Positions 26,901 through 40,093 of a stretch of DNA of 64,000 nt are shown one piece after another; the stretch's first letter is position 1, and each line of letters opens with the position of its first letter. Source of the stretch: Anisus vortex. Taxonomy: Eukaryota > Mollusca > Gastropoda > Planorbidae. Below the pieces are notes generated by a model, which saw only the letters and a program-made list of their open reading frames with translations, was not told the DNA's origin and did no database searches. Where the stretch lies: the NCBI GenBank assembly GCA_949126835.1, contig OX421497.1, forward strand, positions 5,727,636-5,791,635, in the 5' to 3' direction. A program made the translations under genes and the position numbers.

Positions 26901-29900
26901 ATTGTTACACACCCTAAATGTATTGTTACACACCCTAAATGTATTGTTAGCACACCCTAAATGTATTGTTACACACCCTAAATGTATTGTTATACACCCT
27001 AAATGTATTGTTACCACACCCTAAATGTATTTTTACACACCCTAAATGTATTGTTACACGCCCTAAATGTATTGTTACACACCCTAAATGTATTGTTACA
27101 CACCCTAAATGTATTGTTACACACCCTAAATGTATTGTTGGCACTACTGAATGTATTGTTAGCACACCCTAAATGTATTGTTACACACCCTAAATGTATT
27201 GTTGGCACTCCTAAAACTCTTTACACGAAATAAAAATCATTTTGTTTTTCAGAAACATTCACAAGTATCAAGAATTCATTCGCAGCCCTGCCTAACCCAT
27301 TGGTTATCGTTCCTTTGGCGGGAAAATTAAATCCTTTCGACGTATACATAAGCACCACCCCTGTAACCATATTCACGAGACCCGTAAGACCAATCAATGC
27401 GCTGGACATAAAATTCGCAGGTTTATTTTTAATTTTTTAATGCTTTCATCCTATATTTTACTGACACTTTAACTTTTAGGCCCATTGAAGCATAGGTCTA
27501 ACGGTCTAGCATATAGGATTCATGATTTATCATATATTATAGAGAGCAAGACGATATTTAGATGCGTGATTATTTTCAGGGCCGGCTCGTCAATATAGGC
27601 AACCTAGGCGGCCGCCTAGGGCTCAAAAATTTTTATGGGGGGCGCATAATTTGGGGATTTTTGTAACATTTGGGAATAAAAAATATAAACTGAATTGAAG
27701 TGTAGTGCTTCTGCGCGCTACTAGCATAGGTTGACGAATTACTAGGTAATAAAAGGCGAAGGGTATTTTATCTAAGTAATGTCTTAAAAATAGTTAAGTA
27801 TGCCCTAACACACTACCCAGTTCATCCCCACCGAAGGCACTTTAATGAGGGCGCAGAATTTGTTTTCGCCTAGGGAGTAAAAAAAACCTAGAGCCGGTCC
27901 TGATTATTTTCTTATCCATACCCCCCCCCCCCTCCCTCGCTATTTTGAAAAGAAAAGCCTGCAAGGTATGTTGACGAAATAATCAGCCCGATTTAACAAT
28001 GGCACGAATAAAAAAAAGCTTGTAATAAAAAATATATGTGAGAATGGTATGGTATATTAGAAGCATAGCTAAAATAGAACACAAGTTTTTTCATTAACAG
28101 TGCATTAATATAAATCAGGATTTTTTTTCAAAACTTAAATAATGATGATTTGCAAATTAGACAGCCTCCATATTTTAGGGTGGACCATTCATTCATTAAT
28201 ATTTGAGCAATTAGAGCGTGTCAACACTAAACACAAAAGAGCAATTGAACAACTCCTAGAATAAGCAACTTCAGTTTTAAGCCCGTCGGACCAAATTGAT
28301 CCATAGGTCCGGTAAAGCAGCGTTGACCAGTTTTTTTAGACACGGCTTACTAAGGACTGTGTGGCCGAAATACAAACTGAGAAAAAAATTTAAAAACACG
28401 AAATCCATCATGAAAACCACTGTTAGTGCTTATAATTATTTGTTATTATTGGTAGCGTGGTAATTTGTATAAGCAACTTAACATTTTATTCAGATCCAAC
28501 TTAGCCGACATTTATTCTATTCAGCATATCAAACGTAGACTTGAGAAATGATCAAGTGACAATTGTAGTTTCTACTTACTTCAACTTTATTCAAAAACTT
28601 AAGACACAGATATATTATTTTATGATTCAAAATGTAGGAATTGTAGGCACATATGATATATTTTAAATTACACAATTTTACAAAGGAGATATTAAATCAG
28701 TACCCTCTTTGGGGCTACACAAAAACTCGTCTGTTCTCCTAGTCTAACAAAAACTTTTACTTTTATTATTGAAGATTTTCTAAAGGTACATTGGGTGCAC
28801 TGACCTATGCAACTTTAATATGGGATACTAAATAATTAATGTAATAAAATGTAAATGTCTTAATATAATTATTCAATCAATTAACTTATTAATATAATTA
28901 TTACCTTGGGAAAGGCAATATCTACAACCACAATACACGTATTGATGATCTCATAAAAGTGTCCAAAGTTTACAGTAAAAAAAGGCGTTGATTGTTTTTT
29001 AAAATTAATAATAATTATAATAATTAATAATAATAATTGGTCACTTATATTTTATATAGCGCCTCACTCCATGCTAATACAAAGCATGTTCAGCGCGCTC
29101 TTAAAAACGAAACGACAATAACATTCTAAAATAGTTTTAAACAAGTTTTTTGCCGATGGAGGTGTACATGATCAACTTAGTGGAAAAGAAATGTCTTTAA
29201 ATTCTTCTTGAAAGACTCTTCTGTCGCAGAGTTTGTTAGTGTCTCAGGTAAGCCGTTCCACAGTTAAGGCGCCACAGATTCAAACGAGCGCACAGCTAGT
29301 CTTCTTCCTTTGACCATCCAAACATGAAACTCTCAGGAGAGACTGTGTTGATGAGCGCAACATCCCTAATGGCACATGCCTTGGTATGAGCTTCTTGAGA
29401 TAGGCAGGTGCAGTGCCTTCCGCGCATCCATAGGCAAGGGACATAATCTTGTGATCAATGCGCTTCGTCACAGGGAGCCAGTGGACCTCTTTGAGAACTG
29501 GGGTGATATGGTCATGCTTCCTTACTTATAACCAAGAACTTGGGAAAGCCAGCTAAAGTGAACAACTGAAACATTACTAGACAGTTTAGTAGGTTATATT
29601 GAGATTAGCTCCGGGGGCATATCGAAAGAACTTCAGGGAGAATAAGAAACTCTATTTGGAGAGATGGATAAAATACAAAATTATTATTTCAGTGTTATTT
29701 CAAAATTGTACAACAGGGTTCGGCTCACATTTGCCCACCACTGTCAGTGGCGTATTTAGGCATGCCCCCCCTCCAATGGACCACTCCTGTTATCTCGCAT
29801 AGGTCCTTATCCGAGATAGATTTTTGACCAAAAGATCTCGAGAAAGCGTTATAAGTTTTGTGTCTGGAAGACCTCCAGTTTCCTTCCAATGGTGGTTGTA

Positions 29901-32900
29901 GTTTTCCTGCTTTCAGATCCACACAAGAGACCGATGGAAACATTGCTCTTGATTAGTCATTAAGTTTCCATAATTTATTCTAGCGTCTTTACAATTGATC
30001 ATTAAGTAAAGTACCCTTCGGACCAAACTGATCATAGGGCTGGTGAAGCAGCGTTCACCAGTTTCTGTGGCCACGGCATACGGGGGGATGTGTGACAAGC
30101 ACAATGCCCAGCCGCCTTTACTTAACCCCAACTAGTGTTGAGTACCCATCAGAGCTGGGTAGACTCAGGGACACCCTCAAGTCCCGGGGAAAAAAATCCT
30201 AGCCTGCACCAGGATTCGAACCCAGAGCCTTCGGATGGCCAGTTGAACGCGCTGCCGCCTCGACCACCGTGTCCCATTTGACCATTGACCTTGAACCAAA
30301 TTCTTGTTCACTTTTGACCGTTTGTTGTAATTCCATTTGACCTCTACAGGGGTGACTTGGCAGGAGAAGCTGACAAACGTCAGATCTAAAATGAGAAAAC
30401 GCGGAGCGGACGTTTTCTTTAGCGCAGCCCTGGATGAGATTGCCTGTGAGTTAGTAGAGTAAATTACGTTTTAAGCCTTTCCCTACTAGGTGGGTCAATT
30501 TGACCCGTCCATGGTATATCTTTTATAATTACTCTGAAACCACTCATCCAAATACTTTAAGCTTTCAGATATGCTATCTACAATTAGTTAACTTTATTTT
30601 GGTGTACAAAATTGTTAATGTCTAATGCACGTGAAATGGAGAGCACTTTTATTTTTATTAAAGTATTTCTCTGTATACTTATAATGTAACGTGTTTGAAA
30701 TTAACTTCATATTTTGTGAAAAGTACTGATTTTACACACTGTTGATCAATAAGAATAGATCTGCGGATAGGCATATTATTCTCTCCCGACACTAGGCATC
30801 ATATTGCGCAGTAATCTATGCTAAATGCTGAGTGTGGGCTTGGTAGACTTGGCGGCGCCCATCTCCTGTCCAAGTCAGCGGTGGATTTTTTTATATATTT
30901 CTGATTGTGTGCACCGTGGGTCAAATCCGTGATGTCGAGCTTGCTAGTCAAGCTCACTGTTGACTTTGCTACCCAGCCGCCGACTCGTTATTTGTAAGCT
31001 AATTAGTTAAACGCATCGTAACATATCACCAAAATGTCATGTTGTGACAGGGGAATTGTGTGGCCATCAGGGTGCACAAGGTTGTGCGCCCACTTGGAGT
31101 TTCTCCACAATGTGGTGCTATCCCTATGAGCACATTTCCCGTCAAACACTTTGGGCTGGTTGTTCTAGTGGCATGATAGCCGGTTATTGTTAGATGAAAC
31201 ATTTGAGCTCACCTGCGGTGGCCAATTATTAAATTGGGTACTAATTAATTTCCTAACTAATTAGTAAACAAGAAGTAACCGATAATGTTACTATAGTTAT
31301 TCTATAGTTACTTTATACGTTTTGGAATGTATCGTATTTCAATAAAATAACATTTTGGTGTTTTCCTATCTCAGGGCTCTACAATCTGAGAGGACTCGAA
31401 GATGCCTACAATCCGTTCTTGTATTCTTACACTATAGTCACTCCTGTTAGTGCTGAGTGAGTAAATTAACTGTGCTTTAAAAAATTCGTTTAGCGTTTAT
31501 GGTCATAAATTATTAGCACATAAAATGTCTGTCATCAACTTTTCCTAATTATTAGCACATAAAATGTATGTCATCAACTTTCCCTAATTATTAGCACATA
31601 AAATGTCTAAGTCATCAACTTTCCCTAATTATTAGCACATAAAATGTCTAAGTCATCAGCTTTCCCTAATTATTAGCACAAAAAATGTCTAAGTCATCAA
31701 CTTTCCCTAATTATTACCACATAAAATGTCTAAGTCATCAACTTTCCCTAATTATGTGCCTTTTATATTAACTTCGCTTCTGTATTTTTCATTCTTTATG
31801 TAAACTTCGCAAAGCCTTTTTTTCTGGCGACTGGCTCGACATGCGGAAGTTAGTTGAACTCCTTTTTGCCATCCTATCGATCTGAAACTTGGCATTCTAT
31901 CGAGTTTTTCATCCACTTACACTCACCCTAACTCCAAAAGTATTTAAAACAGTTTTTGTGGTTTGTTGTTATTGTTGTTGTTTTGCACGTTATGGTGCGC
32001 ATTGACAAGTCTTAATTAGGCGTGACCTTTTAAAATAGAAGAGGTCACGTGCTTCCGTTGACATTTCCCGCCATTTTCGTAAACAAATACCATGCTTTTG
32101 GTCGTGTTTGACAATTGATTTCAGCCTCGACGGCCAGTTCTGGTCTTTTAGAAATATACAACGGCTACAAGATTAGTTATGAGGAATCCGTTTTTAACAT
32201 CAAACATTCGAAGTAAATGTTCGAATAAGACCGGAAATGTCTTTTTTGTCGACCTTTTAATGCATGCATCTTTGTTAAGACTTGTCAATTGACAAGTCTT
32301 AACGATTATGCATGCATAAAAGGTCCAAGAGGAAAACAATTACTGTCCCATTCGATCATTTGCTTCAAAACATGTTTGTGTGCTGCGTTACTGGTTGTAC
32401 GAAAAAGATGTAAAGGATTACATTTTATTTCATTTCCAAAAGATGGCGCCAAAACAAAACGATGGATTGTGAATGTCAGACGTGAAGAATCCCTTATTTA
32501 TAATCCCAAACTAATTGCTTGATGCAAAAGAATTTTCTTTGTTTTTTTTATGAATCTATGCATTGTGTTTTTTTTTTTTATTAATTACGACGGACGTATC
32601 TCTTGACTAATTTATGTTATAAACAAAGCTAAATTTAACATAACGCGACTAATACTTTGAGGATTGATTATTGCCTAATCACTTTTGATGATAAAAACGG
32701 ATTTCTCTTAACGAATCTTGTATCCTTTGAATATTTCTAAAAGACCAGAACTAATCGTCGAGGTTGAAATCAATTAATTGTCGATCACCAGCAAGAGCAT
32801 GGTTTTTGTTTACGGAAATGCCTAGAATAATTAAAAAAGCACCGGAAGTTCATTATCTCTTCCATTTGAAAAGGTTAGGCCTCATTAAGACTTGTCAATA

Positions 32901-35900
32901 GAACATGTATACATGTAAGTCTATATACAGTTGTATATCATGTATTGTTTTTTATATTATTCAAAATTGAATACTCTTTAAGATTTGGAAAGTTAAAATA
33001 GAAATTCGGCTAATGACCGAAAGTCAATATCAATTTCGGCCTAAACCGAAAGCAAATCGAAAAGCTAACTGTTTGGTTTTGGTCAAAACCGAAACCACGC
33101 CAAAAAAGGCCATTTACCTACTTTCGGCGCCAAAACCGAAAACGTAACCGAATTTCGGTCGACCTCTACATAAAATAGCTTCGCTAGATTGTATCAAATG
33201 GAGGATACGTGTTAAATAGGATAATGCATATTTCTATTTTTATCTCTTGTTTAGATTGTATATACTCGATAAAGTTAAAAGACTTACTGCTGAACCTACA
33301 GATTCCGAAACTGAAGTGAAACTGTATGAACATCTAGGGACTAATACGTCAGGAAGTTGCGAGAAAGCGAAAATATCTACTTGTGTCGTAAGTGTCTGGA
33401 ATTGTTGGGCTTTTTCTGGAATTCTGCATGGGTCCCGGTGGCCGAGCTGCAGCGCGTTCGACTGCCGCTCCGAAGGTTCTGGGTTCGAGTCCTGATGGAG
33501 GCTATGTTTTTTTTTCCCCGCGACTTGAGGGTCTACTCATCTCTAATGGGTACCTGACATTAGTTGGGGTGAAGTAAAGGCGGTTGGGCATTGTGCTGGC
33601 CACACATCCACTTGTATGCAGTGGCTTGTCAGATTTGGCACGCAGAACAATTTTTAATGGCACGCGAAAGACCACCAAAAAAAGAAATGTAAATCTCTTC
33701 GTCATGCAAAGAGCAGGATGACATTAAGGCTGATGGTGCGCTGAACGATTTAGAAATCCTAGTTTGGCACACTGTTATTTAAAGGTTGCCGACCCCTGGT
33801 GTAGTTTAAGTTGTTTCCTTTAAACTTTAACAAAAGACCCAAAGAATAAATTAATTCTTGAGTAAAAAATGTATAGATGATCATTTGTTCTTTTTTTAAC
33901 CCTTCCCGTACCGACCTACTTCTATCTATGCTGCTTTCAGTTCCGCTATATACGCGCCCGGGACTGTAAGGGTTAAATTTAATCTACAAAGCTCTATAGT
34001 TGTTGTTGTTGTTTTTTTTTAACCTCAGTCTGTTGAGGACTATGACATTCAAGGAGTAGCAGATACACTTTCACGATTTAAGGGGAAAAAAGTCTGGGTC
34101 TCACCCGAAACAAATTATGAAATAACGTCGGCTGTTAAGGTTGGTATATCCAGTGATCTAAACAAGGTTGGTATATCCAGTGATCTAAACAAGGTTGGTA
34201 TATCCAGTGAACTACATTAGGTTGGTATATATAGTGATCTAAACAAGGTTGGTATATCCAGTGAACTACATTAGGTTGGTATATATATAGTGATCTAAAC
34301 AAGGTTGGTATATATAGTGATCTAAAAAGGGTTGGTATATCTAGTAATCTACATTATGTTGGTATATACAGTGATCTACATTAGGTTGGTATATCCAGTG
34401 ATCTACATTAGGTTGGTATATACAGTGATCTACATTATGTTGGTATATACAGTGATCTACATTAGGTTGGTATATCCAGTGATCTACATTAGGTTGGTAT
34501 ATACAGTGATCTACATTAGGTTGGTATATCCAGTGATCTACATTAGGTTGGTATATCCAGTGATCTACATTATGTTGGTATATCCAGTGATCTACATTAG
34601 GTTGGTATATACAGTGATCTACATTAATTATAAGGCCAAAGCGTTGAAAAATTAAAATATTAAATCTTCTACACGTTACACTATCCTTAGAGAAATATAA
34701 ACATAGTAGCTGATGTAATGATTTTATTGTTTTCGTTACTAAAATGATGCCATTTCTATTTCTAGCTCTTTTATTGTTTGTTTACTATGAACCATTTTTG
34801 AACAGGACAACTCAATTGTAGATATGTCCCCCATCGCCATTGACAAAACAGTGAAAAACCCACAAGAAAGAATCGGGATGAGAAACGCTAACGTAAGATC
34901 AATTCTTTGTAAGATCAATGTCGTCATTGAATAAGTAGTTCTACTTCCAACAGTTTCAGATTAGAATGAATGATACAGGACAATGTTACCATTGAGCAGT
35001 GATTTTTTTTCTCTTTTGCAACACCGTTACATAGATTCCTTTTTTCAATTCATTGTACAACTACACAGATACACAACTTACTTTATAATCACCACATAAT
35101 AGGTATAAAACAGAATGCGCAATCCCTATATGCGCAGTCACTAAAAGTGAAGCTCGGCTTCCGCCATTTTCTTTTGACTCGAGGCAGCGATCACTAGAGA
35201 CGCTACTATAGTAAAATGAGAAAGGTTTATTTATTACTGATATCTAGTCTTAGCAAGCTTAGGACTAAAGCAAACCTACTAATGTTAAGTTATTATATGA
35301 GGTTACAATTTACCGTTGTTTATCATTTACGGGGTCAGGAAAGCCATGTAGTTTGACATGCTTATTTGTACGATAATCAATCGTTTTCGCATCATTGTTG
35401 CAGTTTATTACACAACAGTTTTTTTTACCTTTTGCCTGAAACATTAGCTTTGGGTGTTCGAACGTGTAGATTTGATGAAAAAGACATTGTAAATAAGCAT
35501 AAATATATAGACTAGTGTAACCAGGACCGCGTAGATATTACTTCCGGAAACAGAAAAAAAAATGCGAATGCGCATTCTGTTCTATATTTATTCTGTGATA
35601 ATCACATTGAACAACTTGCTACTATTTGTTTGTTGTTAAGAGTCAACTTTATATTTCCAGATCAGAGACTCCGCGGCGGTAATTCGATTTCTGGCATTTG
35701 TTGAAAATAAAGTAAGTATAGCCTAATAATAGGGCCGGTGAAGCAGCGTTCACCATTTTCTGTGGCCACGGCATACTAGGTGATTGTGTGGCCAACACTA
35801 TGCACAGCCGCCTTTACTTTACCCCAGCTAAGTTCAGGTACCCACCAGAGCTGGGTAGACTCAGGGGCACCCTCCAGACCCATGGGAACAAAATCCTGGC

Positions 35901-38900
35901 CAGCACCAAGATTTGAACCCGGGACCACCGGTACGCCAGTGGAACGCGCTGTCGCCACCTTTCCCCAGAGTAGAAATCAATAAAAAAAATATTCATTGTT
36001 CTTCAGAGGCCCATGGGGTCACTGGTGACTCCCCGTGTTTAATGGCGCCCACCTTGCTCAAAAATATACAATTATTGATTAAATAGGTCTTTATATTATT
36101 ATTTTTTTTACCCATAAAGCCCGGTCTTCCATCTATCGAACACAAGGGAATTAATTGTGATTTCTTTTTTTTTATATAATTAACTTAGTTACTGCCCTTA
36201 TTGCACTTGCGCCCCCCCCCCCCCCCTAACTCGGAGCCAGAAAATAATTTGGGCATCTAAGAGTTTTACAACTTGTGTTTCCTTTATACTACTAATGTGG
36301 GTTCTTATTAAATTATTTATTGACATCAAATTATTATTTTGTTAATTGTTGTTGTTCAATTTTTCTTCAACCAATTTGGCATTAAAAGACATGTTGGTAT
36401 TTGTCAATAAGTGTTAAATTTAAATTAATCTTAACGAGTTTGGTGCTTAGTAGAACATTGAAATTGGGACTCTCTCTGCTGCCTTAAATATTCCTTTACT
36501 ATCAATCATCAATTACTGTCTAGTTTAGTTTATGTTACAAACACACCTTAGAAGATTATTGCGCCCTACGCAGTCTAGTCCAGCCTTGCATTTTGATCAG
36601 TGGTTTAAATGATGTCAAGTTGTTGGTTTTAATGGTTTGCTTAGGAGACCCATTTCATGGACCGAATACCAATCGAGAAGAAAGAGTACTAATATGCATG
36701 TGTTCTTGCTTAAGGCTTGAGAAGAGTAATTTTATCCTTATGTTTATCTGAGCATTTTAAAAGCTTGTTATTAATTTTTTTTTCTATATTGCTCTTCGCC
36801 CTTCTTTCCTTTAGCCTAGTGTTTCTTACTTTAGTGATTTAACCCTTACAGTCCCGGGTGCGTATATAGCCGAACTGAAGGCAGCATAGATAGAAGTAGG
36901 TCGGTACGGGAAGGGTTAACAATTGGTGTTTCATTGGTCAGTTGTGAATATTCACCAATATTAAACCATTGCGTCCCTTTTCTGGATGTGTTATACTTTT
37001 TTTTTTAAGCCTAACGTTTTCTTTAGCTTTATGTTCTTGTTAGAAATTGACAAAATACCTCACCTCTCTTTATCACGTTTCAAAAAAACAAACATCGCTT
37101 ACAATAAGTTCGATTTCGCTCATTCTTTGTCTCTTTTTCGTATTTTCTCCAAACATGAGTCCCATTTGACAAGTATCTTTGTATTGCTTGATATTGTAGT
37201 CTTCTTTATGATAGAACCTAAACCGTTCCTTTTTTTTTTTTTTCTATAGATAAAATCCGGAGAAAAATATTATTGGGAAGATTCTGCGACCTCCTTGCTA
37301 TGGCGCTACAGAAGGTGAGTTAAAAATTAATGAAACACAAAACTGACTTACCGTACATACTCGCGTATAGGTTGCACTGTTTTTTTTTCCCGAAAATTTC
37401 CATACAAATTAGGGGTGTGACCTATCTGCAAGTCAAGTACCACATTTATGTCAAATAATCCTATACTAAGGGTGCTACCTATACATGAGTATATACGGTA
37501 GTCACTTTATAAAAGCATTACACTGTCTTAATGTTACGATGAACAGAGCCTAGGAGATGGTGGTTGCTGCTGGTACATTTCTTCGAGTAACCTGAGTTCA
37601 AAACAAAACAAAAATACAACAAAATTACATATAAGCTTATAAAAGTTCAAAATGTAAGGCCTCCATCTTTTAATTTTTTTAAGGGAACCGATTTCGTCCT
37701 TGCGCCTGAATATTATAATCTTCTCATGGGACCTGCTGATTGGACTCGGCGGTCTAGCGGTAACTTCTCTGGTTTAATATATCGACAATCGAAAGCTTTG
37801 GGTTTTCCAATGTCAGGTTGTGTGTCTCGAAAATCTCCCCTGGGAAACACAGCTCGGGTGTGTCACAAGTCTGAAAGTGGCTGACATGTATGGTGGAAGT
37901 AACTGGCATTGACTGTGGAAGCCCACTTTGCGCTCCCTATAATAGAAATCACCTTAGTATACGTGCGCCGAGAAAACAAGGGCTGCAGGCAGAACGACTA
38001 TTAAGACTAGCTTTATGGCAAATAAACTCAAATTGTTTACGTAGCGCGATTTGGGTAGAGTGTGTTAGCGGACGGTACTCATCTTTGTGTTGATAAGAAC
38101 ACGGGTGACAAGGGTGTGCTTAGAGAAATGAAGAAATAAGATTTTTGCGACAGGTCTAAAATAAACGAAACTTCTTTAATCAGACCCGGTCAAGCTATCT
38201 GCTATTTTGAACCATCGCTCTTTTCTTTGGACGTCGATTTTTTCGTTGTTTCCTGGACAGGATTGAATTGACAACTCACGTCTCTTCTACGAGAAATTGA
38301 GTGCTAGAACAGAATGACTCAAAGGCTGTTGGCACGTTGAATGAATTAGAAATCCTATTTTGGCACACTATTGTCAAAAAGTTGCCAACCCATGATTTAC
38401 TTAATTTACTAGACCTCTGACAAATACGGTCTTGCTGGGATAGTTACTTTGTGTTTTGTATTTCACTATATAACAAACACAGTCTTGCTGGGGTAGTTAC
38501 TGTTTTATTAACTATAGAACAAACACAGACTTGATGGGGTAGTTACGTTGTGTTTAACTATAGAACAAACACAGTCTTGCTGGGGTAGTTACTCTGTGTT
38601 TAACTATAGAACAAACACAGACTTGATGGGGTAGCTACTTTGTGTTTAACTATAGAACAAACACAGACTTGATGGGGTAGTTACTTTGTGTTTAACTATA
38701 GAACAAAAACAGACTTGATGAGGTAGCTACTTTGTGTTTAACTATAGAACAAACACAGTCTTGCTGGGGTAGTTACTCTGTGTTTAACTGTAGAACAAAC
38801 ACAGACTTGATGGGGTAGCTACTTTGTGTTTAACTATAGAACAAACACAGACTTGATGAGGTAGCTACTTTGTGTTTAACTATAGAACAAACACAGACTT

Positions 38901-40029
38901 GCTGGGTTAGTTACTTTGTGTTTAACTATAGAACAAACACAGACTTGATGGGGTAGCTACTTTGTGTTTAACTATAGAACAAACACAGACTTGATGGGGT
39001 AGTTACTCTGTGTTTAACTGTAGAACAAACACAGACTTGATGGGGTAGCTACTTTGTGTTTAACTATAGAACAAAAACAGACTTGATGAGGTAGCTACTT
39101 TGTGTTTAACTATAGAACAAACACAGTCTTGCTGGGGTAGTTACTCTGTGTTTAACTGTAGAACAAACACAGACTTGATGGGGTAGCTACTTTGTGTTTA
39201 ACTATAGAACAAACACAGACTTGATGAGGTAGCTACTTTGTGTTTAACTATAGAACAAACACAGACTTGCTGGGTTAGTTACTTTGTGTTTAACTATAGA
39301 ACAAACACAGACTTGATGGGGTAGCTACTTTACGTTTAACTATAGAACAAACACAGACTTGCTGGGGTAGTTACTTTGTGTTTAACTATGGAACAAACAC
39401 AGACTTGATGGGGTAGTTACTTTGTGTTTAACTATAGAACAAACACAGACTTGATGGGGTAGCTACTTTGTGTTTAACTATAGAACAAACACAGACTTGA
39501 TGGGGTAGCTACTTTGTGTTTAACTATAGAACAAACACAGACTTGATGGGGTAGTTACTCTGTGTTTAACTATAGAACAAACACAGACTTGCTGGGGTAG
39601 TTACTTTGTGTTTAACTATAGAACAAACATTGTTTGGTTAGTTACATAGGCCTATTGTGACTAAGCATTCAACCGATCAACGAAATTTCCTCTTTCTATT
39701 TTAGTTCTATAAATTTACTTCTGAAATTCTGCATAAAATACTTAGCAGATCTAATTTGTGTTATATAAATATGTGTGTCTTTTGTGCATCTTATTGAACA
39801 CTGCAGACAAGTCCAGTACAACCGTGGAAACAGCTTTGAGCCTGCATCTGCGTATGGAAACAACGGGTCAATACTGTATTATCGTGAAGATATAAGGAGA
39901 AGGGTAGCTCTTTCTAATGATAGTTTCTTTATATCTGACTCTGGGGGAGACTATCTGTAAGTAGACTTTCACTTTTACATATATTGCCTGCTTTAAAAAT
40001 TCTAAAAGAAATAAGTGTCGGCCTATAAG

Positions 40030-40093
<64 letters not shown>

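Noticed and set aside
25974..27214. Interstitial telomere repeat, because of ccctaa
   Set aside because: The ccctaa occurs once per 21-bp unit with other sequence between; there is no TTAGGG tandem run.
25959..27233. Several long open frames with 7-residue repeats on both strands
   Set aside because: They are a by-product of the 21-bp unit length; no start context, and all six frames are open alike.
27384..27389. Donor gtaaga inside exon 7
   Set aside because: Continuing the frame to 27420 gives residues matching the family linker and the right phase for exon 8.
29740..29775. hAT end gtggcgtatttaggc as a complete element
   Set aside because: No second end or target duplication found.
32289..32522. 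77-codon frame as a host THAP protein
   Set aside because: Only half of the THAP domain is present, split by a frameshift and enclosed in inverted repeats.
33431..33510. tRNA gene (good A and B boxes)
   Set aside because: It is continuous with the SINE body, and the cloverleaf stems do not pair well; the same head occurs in other SINE copies.
34332..34655. 107-codon frame with VIYIRLVY repeats as a membrane protein
   Set aside because: It is the translation of the 27-bp array in intron 11.
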